DNA from: Roseovarius sp. UBA3070 | GTDB taxonomy: Bacteria > Pseudomonadota > Alphaproteobacteria > Rhodobacterales > Rhodobacteraceae | Assembly (NCBI GenBank): GCA_002366775.1 | Contig: DFBW01000127.1 | Location: 2,114-13,651, forward strand | DNA: 11,538 bases | Direction: 5' to 3' | In this document: positions 7,001 to 11,538 of the stretch, piece by piece | Numbering within the stretch: position 1 is the first letter of the stretch | Layout: the number at the start of each line of letters is the position of its first letter | Notes under the pieces: generated by a model | The model's database searches: none | What the model saw: the letters and a program-made list of their open reading frames with translations, nothing else | What the model was told of the DNA's origin: nothing | Program-made: the position numbers and the translations under genes

Positions 7001-8868
7001 GCTGTTTTGCTCCGCGATACCTGCCGAATACGCATTAGAATTAGCGTCAGTGCTGCAGGGGTCATTCCATCCACACGACCGGCCTGAGCCAAGTTCGACG
7101 GGCGCGCAGCCATCAACTTGCTGGTTAACTCGTTGGAAAGGCCTTCAATCGTTGAATAATCGAATTCGCTGGGAATTTCCTTTTCTTCATCCTTTCGCAT
7201 CAACTCAACGTCACGCAGCTGCCTTTCAATATAGTTGTGATAAAGCGCGTCTCGTTCAAGCTGAAGACGGCTTTCATCATCAACAAGCGAGAGGTCATCA
7301 TTCAGAGGCTGTATGTTGTTGAAGCTAATATTAGGGAAAGCCAGCAGCTGGAACGCAGTGCGCCGAGAGCCATCCTCTTTGACATCCAGTCCGTGCGATT
7401 TCAGCTGTTTTGGTGTATAGGTTTCTCCATCCAAAATAGCCCGGGCAGAAGACAATCGTTTGATCTTATCTTCATAAACGCACCGGCGTTTTGATCCAAC
7501 GCAGCCGATATTGATCCCGATTGGCGTCAGTCGTTGATCGGCATTATCGGCGCGTAAAGACAAACGAAATTCAGCGCGTGAGGTGAACATTCGATATGGC
7601 TCAGACACGCCGCGAGTGGTTAAATCATCAATCATTACACCGATATAGCTGTCTGACCGGCTGAAGATCACGGCGTCTTTACCATGAGATAACAAAGCCG
7701 CATTCAACCCAGCAACCAGTCCCTGTGCGGCCGCTTCCTCATATCCAGTGGTGCCGTTGATCTGCCCCGCCAAATACAGCCCAGGAACATCGCGCAACGA
7801 AAGGGTTGAGGTTAATGCGCGCGGATCTACATAGTCATATTCAATTGCATATCCAGGCTGCACAATTCGTGTGTTCTCAAGGCCTTTGATGGAATGAACA
7901 TAGGCTTCTTGCACATCAACGGGCAGAGACGTTGATATACCGTTGGGGTAAATCAAATCATCCGATAGGCTCTCAGGCTCCAGGAATATCTGGTGAGATG
8001 CTTTGTCAGCGAACCGAACGATCTTATCCTCGATTGAGGGACAATAGCGCGGGCCAACCCCGTCAATATGGCCACCGTACATGGCAGATTTTCCCAGGTT
8101 TTCCTGAATAATATGATGAGTTACTTCATTGGTGTGAGTGATCCCACAAGAAATCTGACGGGCTGATGTTGCCTTGGACAAAAAGGAAAACAGTGTTGGA
8201 TCATCATCACCCGGTTGTTGTTCAAGTTGATCCCAGGCTATAGATTTTCCATCTAACCGCGGCGGTGTACCAGTCTTAAGACGCCCAAGTGAAAGGCCAA
8301 AACTGTCAATCCTTTCGGCCAGTTTGATGGAAGGTTTATCGCCCATACGTCCACCAGGACGCGATACATCACCGATATGGATAACGCCCCGCAAAAACGT
8401 ACCAGTGGTCAGGATGACAGAGCTGGCTTCAATCTTTGACCCATCATCAAGGATAACGCCCGAGACCCGGCCGGACTTCATGATGAAATCACAGGCCTCA
8501 CCCACAATGATATCCAGATTTTGCTGGCCTTCAATTTCGGCCAGCATCGTTTCGCGGTAGATTTTGCGATCCGCCTGCGCCCGCGGGCCTTGTACAGCAG
8601 GGCCTTTGCGGCGATTGAGCAAGCGAAATTGAATCCCGGCGGCATCAGCCACACGGCCCATCACGCCATCCAGCGCATCAATTTCACGCACCAAATGACC
8701 TTTGCCGAGGCCGCCAATCGCAGGGTTACAGGACATGACGCCAATGCCTTCACGGGTCAGGGTAACCAATGCAGTGGACGCGCCCATTCGTGCCGAAGCA
8801 TGCGCCGCTTCGCAGCCGGCATGCCCGCCACCGATGACAACCACATCAAAATGTTTCACGTGAAACAC
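6997..8868 (-). CDS. mnmG: MnmG, tRNA wobble-uridine modification FAD enzyme
   Basis: MnmG (GidA) works with MnmE to add the carboxymethylaminomethyl group to C5 of uridine 34 in certain tRNAs, using FAD, NADH and a methylene-tetrahydrofolate carbon. The 623 residues match the usual size (E. coli 629). Motifs are the FAD site [14 protein letters not shown] (9-22), RPGGRMGD (170-177), YCPSIEDKI (275-283), the second FAD block [12 protein letters not shown] (372-383) and [12 protein letters not shown] (435-446). The start is uncertain. The GTG at 8868 gives [10 protein letters not shown], but GAGGA directly abuts it; a second GTG at 8859 lies 9 bases from the same site and would give MKHFDVV. 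A parS palindrome covers these codons. mnmE ends 3 bases upstream and rsmG overlaps the stop by 4. Confidence 0.97.
   Translation of the reverse strand: MFHVKHFDVVVIGGGHAGCEAAHASARMGASTALVTLTREGIGVMSCNPAIGGLGKGHLVREIDALDGVMGRVADAAGIQFRLLNRRKGPAVQGPRAQADRKIYRETMLAEIEGQQNLDIIVGEACDFIMKSGRVSGVILDDGSKIEASSVILTTGTFLRGVIHIGDVSRPGGRMGDKPSIKLAERIDSFGLSLGRLKTGTPPRLDGKSIAWDQLEQQPGDDDPTLFSFLSKATSARQISCGITHTNEVTHHIIQENLGKSAMYGGHIDGVGPRYCPSIEDKIVRFADKASHQIFLEPESLSDDLIYPNGISTSLPVDVQEAYVHSIKGLENTRIVQPGYAIEYDYVDPRALTSTLSLRDVPGLYLAGQINGTTGYEEAAAQGLVAGLNAALLSHGKDAVIFSRSDSYIGVMIDDLTTRGVSEPYRMFTSRAEFRLSLRADNADQRLTPIGINIGCVGSKRRCVYEDKIKRLSSARAILDGETYTPKQLKSHGLDVKEDGSRRTAFQLLAFPNISFNNIQPLNDDLSLVDDESRLQLERDALYHNYIERQLRDVELMRKDEEKEIPSEFDYSTIEGLSNELTSKLMAARPSNLAQAGRVDGMTPAALTLILMRIRQVSRSKTA
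8852..8867. promoter_or_regulatory. parS: parS site at the 5' end of mnmG
   Basis: A second perfect copy of TGTTTCACGTGAAACA, identical to the one in rsmG. It begins at the second base of the GTG at 8868, so it encodes the MFHVKH N-terminus of MnmG. It also holds the alternative GTG start at 8859. ParB bound here would sit on the mnmE-mnmG junction of its own operon. Confidence 0.93.
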
Positions 8869-8873
8869 TCCTC
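8869..8873 (-). promoter_or_regulatory. Shine-Dalgarno at the mnmE-mnmG junction
   Basis: GAGGA on the minus strand overlaps the mnmE TGA stop (8872-8874). It touches the GTG at 8868 with no spacer but lies 9 bases from the GTG at 8859, a normal distance. The site therefore argues for the shorter MnmG, while the longer form would need direct re-initiation by ribosomes finishing mnmE. Confidence 0.5.
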
Positions 8874-10158
8874 ATTTCCCAAGGCAAAAGCTGGCAAAAA
8901 TTTCGTCCAGTATATTCTCTACATCCACACGCCCTACCAGAGAATCAAGAGCACGGATAGCTGAGCGAAGTTCCTCGGCAGCTATATCTGTTGAGGTATC
9001 ACCAGCCAAGACCAACGATGCAGCGGCTTCCAAATGTTCAATTGAACGCTCCATCGCCAATTTGTGGCGAAGCCGGGTTGCGATCCCTACACCAGAGGCT
9101 CGAGCACTGAGGGTATGCGTGATATGAGTCACCAGATCAGAGATACCGTGACCCGTGACACCAGATATCGAACCAGCAGAACTGCCTGAAAGATCGCCCT
9201 TAGCAATCAACACCAGATCATCATTTTCTTGTTTAATATCAATATCTTGTTCAGCTTCTACAAGTAGAATTCTCAAGTCAGCCTGTGCTGCTCGTTGTCG
9301 CGCCCGATCAATGCCAATACTCTCAACAACGTCGTCTGTATCCCTGAGGCCAGCCGTATCAAGGAAGGTAACGGGCAGTCCGCCAAGATCCATTCGCACC
9401 TCAATCACATCACGGGTTGTACCGGCGTGTTCCGATGTGATCGCTGCATCGCGCCCGGCAAGCGCATTTAACAAAGTAGACTTGCCTACATTTGGCGCCC
9501 CCACGATGGCAACCTCAAACCCGGCGCGAATACGTTCAGCCGCCTGCACGCCAATGGATTCTGCATGAAGGCCTTGTTGCACTCGATCAATAAGGCTGCT
9601 CACCTCGGGGGATACATCAACCGGGACATCTTCGTCAGCGAAATCAATCGTCGCTTCCAGCAGGGCAGCGGCACGGATCAGATCGCGGCGCCAGGACTCT
9701 GCTTTTGTTCCCAGCTCGCCCGAGAAAACACGCAGGGCTTGTTGGCGCTGCGCCTCGGTTTCTGCCTCAATCAGATCAGCTAGGCCTTCGACCTGAGCCA
9801 GATCAAGCTGGCCATTTTCCAAGGCACGACGGGTAAACTCACCCGGCTCAGCATGGCGCAATCCAGGGATTTGACCAAGGAGATCAAGCACCGCCGCAAT
9901 AATTGCCGGGCTGCCGTGGCACTGAAACTCAACCACATCTTCACCGGTAAAGCTGTGATCTTTGGCAAATGTCAGAACAAGGGATTGATCAATCAGCTGA
10001 CCAGCAGGATCAACCACATTGCGCAATGCGGCCTGACGCGGCGGTGGCAGACTGCCACACAGGCGCGACGCCGCTTCATAGGCCGCCGGACCAGAAAGGC
10101 GGATAACAGCGACACCGGCTTTGCCCGGCGCTGTAGAGAGCGCAAAGATCGTATCCAT
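8872..10158 (-). CDS. mnmE: MnmE, tRNA-modification GTPase
   Basis: MnmE (TrmE) is a potassium-activated GTPase that dimerises and partners MnmG in modifying tRNA uridine 34. From the ATG at 10158 it has 428 residues, shorter than E. coli's 454. The N-terminal folate-binding domain shows [14 protein letters not shown] (71-84) and [19 protein letters not shown] (104-122). The inserted G domain has GAPNVGKS (220-227), GTTRD (246-250) and DTAG (267-270). The C-terminus ends in CLGK (425-428), which carries the family's conserved cysteine. The G4 position reads AKGD (319-322) in place of NKxD, a departure from consensus. An ATG at 10167 would add MIP. I prefer 10158 because homologs begin MDTI and a run of five G's lies 9 bases upstream. 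It starts 27 bases after rho stops. Confidence 0.95.
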   Translation of the reverse strand: MDTIFALSTAPGKAGVAVIRLSGPAAYEAASRLCGSLPPPRQAALRNVVDPAGQLIDQSLVLTFAKDHSFTGEDVVEFQCHGSPAIIAAVLDLLGQIPGLRHAEPGEFTRRALENGQLDLAQVEGLADLIEAETEAQRQQALRVFSGELGTKAESWRRDLIRAAALLEATIDFADEDVPVDVSPEVSSLIDRVQQGLHAESIGVQAAERIRAGFEVAIVGAPNVGKSTLLNALAGRDAAITSEHAGTTRDVIEVRMDLGGLPVTFLDTAGLRDTDDVVESIGIDRARQRAAQADLRILLVEAEQDIDIKQENDDLVLIAKGDLSGSSAGSISGVTGHGISDLVTHITHTLSARASGVGIATRLRHKLAMERSIEHLEAAASLVLAGDTSTDIAAEELRSAIRALDSLVGRVDVENILDEIFASFCLGK

Positions 10159-10167
10159 CGGGATCAT

Positions 10168-10172
10168 CCCCC
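10168..10172 (-). promoter_or_regulatory. Probable ribosome binding site of mnmE
   Basis: Five G's on the minus strand abut the ATG at 10167 with no spacer but are 9 bases from the ATG at 10158, which favours the shorter MnmE. The site is G-rich rather than a canonical AGGAGG, so the support is moderate. Confidence 0.4.
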
Positions 10173-10185
10173 GGTCAGGTCGAGC

Positions 10186-11502
10186 TTAGGTATTCATGGA
10201 ATCGAAGAAATCCGAGTTCGTCTTGGTTTGTTTCAGCTTGGAAATCAGGAACTCGATGGCATCTGTAGTGCCCATAGGGTTCAGAATTCGGCGCAGGACA
10301 AAGGTTTTTTGCAGGTCGATTTTGTCCACCAGCAATTCTTCTTTGCGAGTGCCGGATTTCAGGATGTCCATGGCAGGGAAAACGCGCTTATCCGCGACCT
10401 TGCGATCAAGCACGATTTCCGAGTTACCGGTACCTTTGAATTCTTCAAAGATCACCTCATCCATGCGCGACCCGGTTTCGATCAGAGCGGTTGCAATGAT
10501 GGTCAGCGATCCACCTTCTTCGATGTTACGCGCAGCACCAAAGAAACGTTTGGGGCGTTGCAGTGCATTGGCATCCACACCACCGGTCAGAACCTTACCA
10601 GAGGACGGCACGACAGTGTTAAACGCACGACCAAGGCGCGTGATGGAATCGAGCAGGATCACCACATCGCGTTTGTGTTCAACCAGGCGTTTGGCCTTTT
10701 CAATCACCATCTCAGACACGGCAACGTGGCGCGTGGCAGGTTCGTCAAAGGTAGAGCTGATAACCTCACCTTTAACCGAGCGCTGCATGTCCGTCACCTC
10801 TTCGGGGCGCTCATCAATCAGCAGCACGATCAGGTAACACTCAGGATGGTTCTTCTCAATGCTGGCGGCAATATTTTGCAGCAAAACGGTTTTACCCGTG
10901 CGAGGCGGGGCCACAATAAGCGAGCGTTGACCCTTGCCGATAGGAGCCACCAGATCAATGATACGCGCTGAACGGTCTTTGACCGTCGGATCGGCAATTT
11001 CCATCGTTAACCGTTCATCCGGATAAAGCGGTGTCAGGTTATCAAAGGCGATCTTGTGCCGGGCTTTCTCGGGGTCTTCAAAGTTGATCTGTGTTACCAA
11101 GGTCAAAGCGAAATAGCGCTCTGTGTCCTCGGGCTGCTTCATCTCGCCATCAATGGTGTCACCAGTGCGCAATGAATGTTTGCGAATGATTTCAGGGGAT
11201 ACATAGATATCATCCGGGCCCGGCAGATAGTTGGCATCGGGCGAGCGCAGAAACCCAAAGCCGTCCTGCACCACTTCTAGCACGCCATCTCCAAATACGG
11301 TCCAGCCTTCCTCGGCCCGTTCTTTGAGGATCGAGAACATCATCTCGCCCTTGCGCATCGTCGAGGCGTTTTCGATCTCCAGCTCTTCGGCCATGTTCAG
11401 CAGATCTTTTGCTGTCTGCTTTTTTAAGTCAGCAAGGTTCAGACGCCCACTGGTTTCGGGAACGTCTGTTGTTTCAACTTCTGGCTGGTCGATATCGGAC
11501 AT
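10186..11502 (-). CDS. rho: Rho, transcription termination factor
   Basis: Rho is a hexameric RNA-dependent ATPase/helicase that loads on naked C-rich nascent RNA and releases RNA polymerase. The 438 residues compare with 419 in E. coli; the excess is mainly an acidic 20-residue N-terminal tail before the [10 protein letters not shown] start of the Rho N domain. Visible are the RNA-binding DGFGFLRS (80-87), Walker A APPRTGKT (198-205), catalytic-region [13 protein letters not shown] (207-219), Walker B VILLDS (261-266) and the Q-loop [20 protein letters not shown] (286-305). A GTG at 11520 would give six more residues. I chose the ATG at 11502 because AAGGTG lies 7 bases upstream. It is the first visible gene of the run leading to parB; its promoter is not in the window. 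E. coli rho is autoregulated through its leader, which cannot be tested here. Confidence 0.98.
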   Translation of the reverse strand: MSDIDQPEVETTDVPETSGRLNLADLKKQTAKDLLNMAEELEIENASTMRKGEMMFSILKERAEEGWTVFGDGVLEVVQDGFGFLRSPDANYLPGPDDIYVSPEIIRKHSLRTGDTIDGEMKQPEDTERYFALTLVTQINFEDPEKARHKIAFDNLTPLYPDERLTMEIADPTVKDRSARIIDLVAPIGKGQRSLIVAPPRTGKTVLLQNIAASIEKNHPECYLIVLLIDERPEEVTDMQRSVKGEVISSTFDEPATRHVAVSEMVIEKAKRLVEHKRDVVILLDSITRLGRAFNTVVPSSGKVLTGGVDANALQRPKRFFGAARNIEEGGSLTIIATALIETGSRMDEVIFEEFKGTGNSEIVLDRKVADKRVFPAMDILKSGTRKEELLVDKIDLQKTFVLRRILNPMGTTDAIEFLISKLKQTKTNSDFFDSMNT

Positions 11503-11509
11503 GGGAATA

Positions 11510-11515
11510 CACCTT
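11510..11515 (-). promoter_or_regulatory. Ribosome binding site of rho
   Basis: AAGGTG on the minus strand, 7 bases before the ATG at 11502. It decides the start against the upstream in-frame GTG at 11520, which lies on the wrong side of this site. Confidence 0.75.
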
Positions 11516-11521
11516 GGCACG

Positions 11522-11537
11522 CGCCTTGTGAAAGGCG
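11522..11537. other. Inverted repeat in the rho leader
   Basis: CGCCTT-GTGA-AAGGCG is a perfect 6-base stem with a 4-base loop, 20 bases upstream of the rho ATG and at the edge of the window. In the rho mRNA the 5' arm reads CGCCTT as well, with a TCAC loop. No T-run follows. It may be part of the rho leader or a remnant of an upstream signal; the window ends too soon to tell. Confidence 0.3.
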
Positions 11538-11538
11538 G

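Noticed and set aside
10156..10172. Short GGGA-TGA-TCCC stem next to the mnmE start
   Set aside because: Four base pairs with a three-base loop are too little to claim a regulatory structure, despite overlapping the probable ribosome site.
9853..10971. 372-codon plus-strand frame opposite mnmE and rho
   Set aside because: It is antisense to two conserved genes, and its H-, Q- and R-rich composition is typical of a reverse-complement shadow.

Overview
The window is an ordinary but tightly packed piece of an alphaproteobacterial main chromosome. Gene order and protein similarity point to the Rhodobacteraceae (Roseobacter-like). This rests on recalled family knowledge, because no search was run. 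Every gene belongs to a well-known core family. I see no phage, insertion sequence, CRISPR, rRNA or tRNA. I found no undescribed system; what is interesting here is fine-scale architecture.

Left part (about 59-1720, minus strand): hrcA then grpE form a heat-shock pair, with a candidate promoter upstream and a good intrinsic terminator just after grpE. Bases 1-58 lie beyond that terminator and show nothing I can name. The 117-base gap at 1721-1837 separates hrcA from the divergent rph.

Middle (1838-4676, plus strand): rph (RNase PH), rdgB (non-canonical purine NTP pyrophosphatase), hemW (radical-SAM heme chaperone) and a small DUF454/YbaN membrane protein. Junctions are an 8-base overlap, a 1-base gap and a 1-base overlap, so this is almost certainly one translationally coupled operon. 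Its last gene overlaps the end of parB tail to tail by 11 bases.

Right part (4666-11502, minus strand, read right to left): rho, mnmE, mnmG, rsmG, parA, parB. Gaps are at most a few tens of bases and two junctions overlap, so one long operon is likely; its main promoter should lie right of the window. Its products terminate transcription (Rho), modify the tRNA wobble uridine (MnmE-MnmG), methylate 16S rRNA (RsmG) and segregate the replication origin (ParA-ParB). Two perfect 16-base parS palindromes sit in this operon, one at the first codons of mnmG and one inside the start of rsmG, so ParB's loading sites are built into coding sequence. In Caulobacter this cluster lies a few kilobases from oriC next to hemE; by analogy the origin is probably close, perhaps to the right, but no origin is visible here.

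Several starts were adjusted from the longest open frame using Shine-Dalgarno spacing: rph 1838, rdgB 2547, parB 5565, mnmE 10158, rho 11502.
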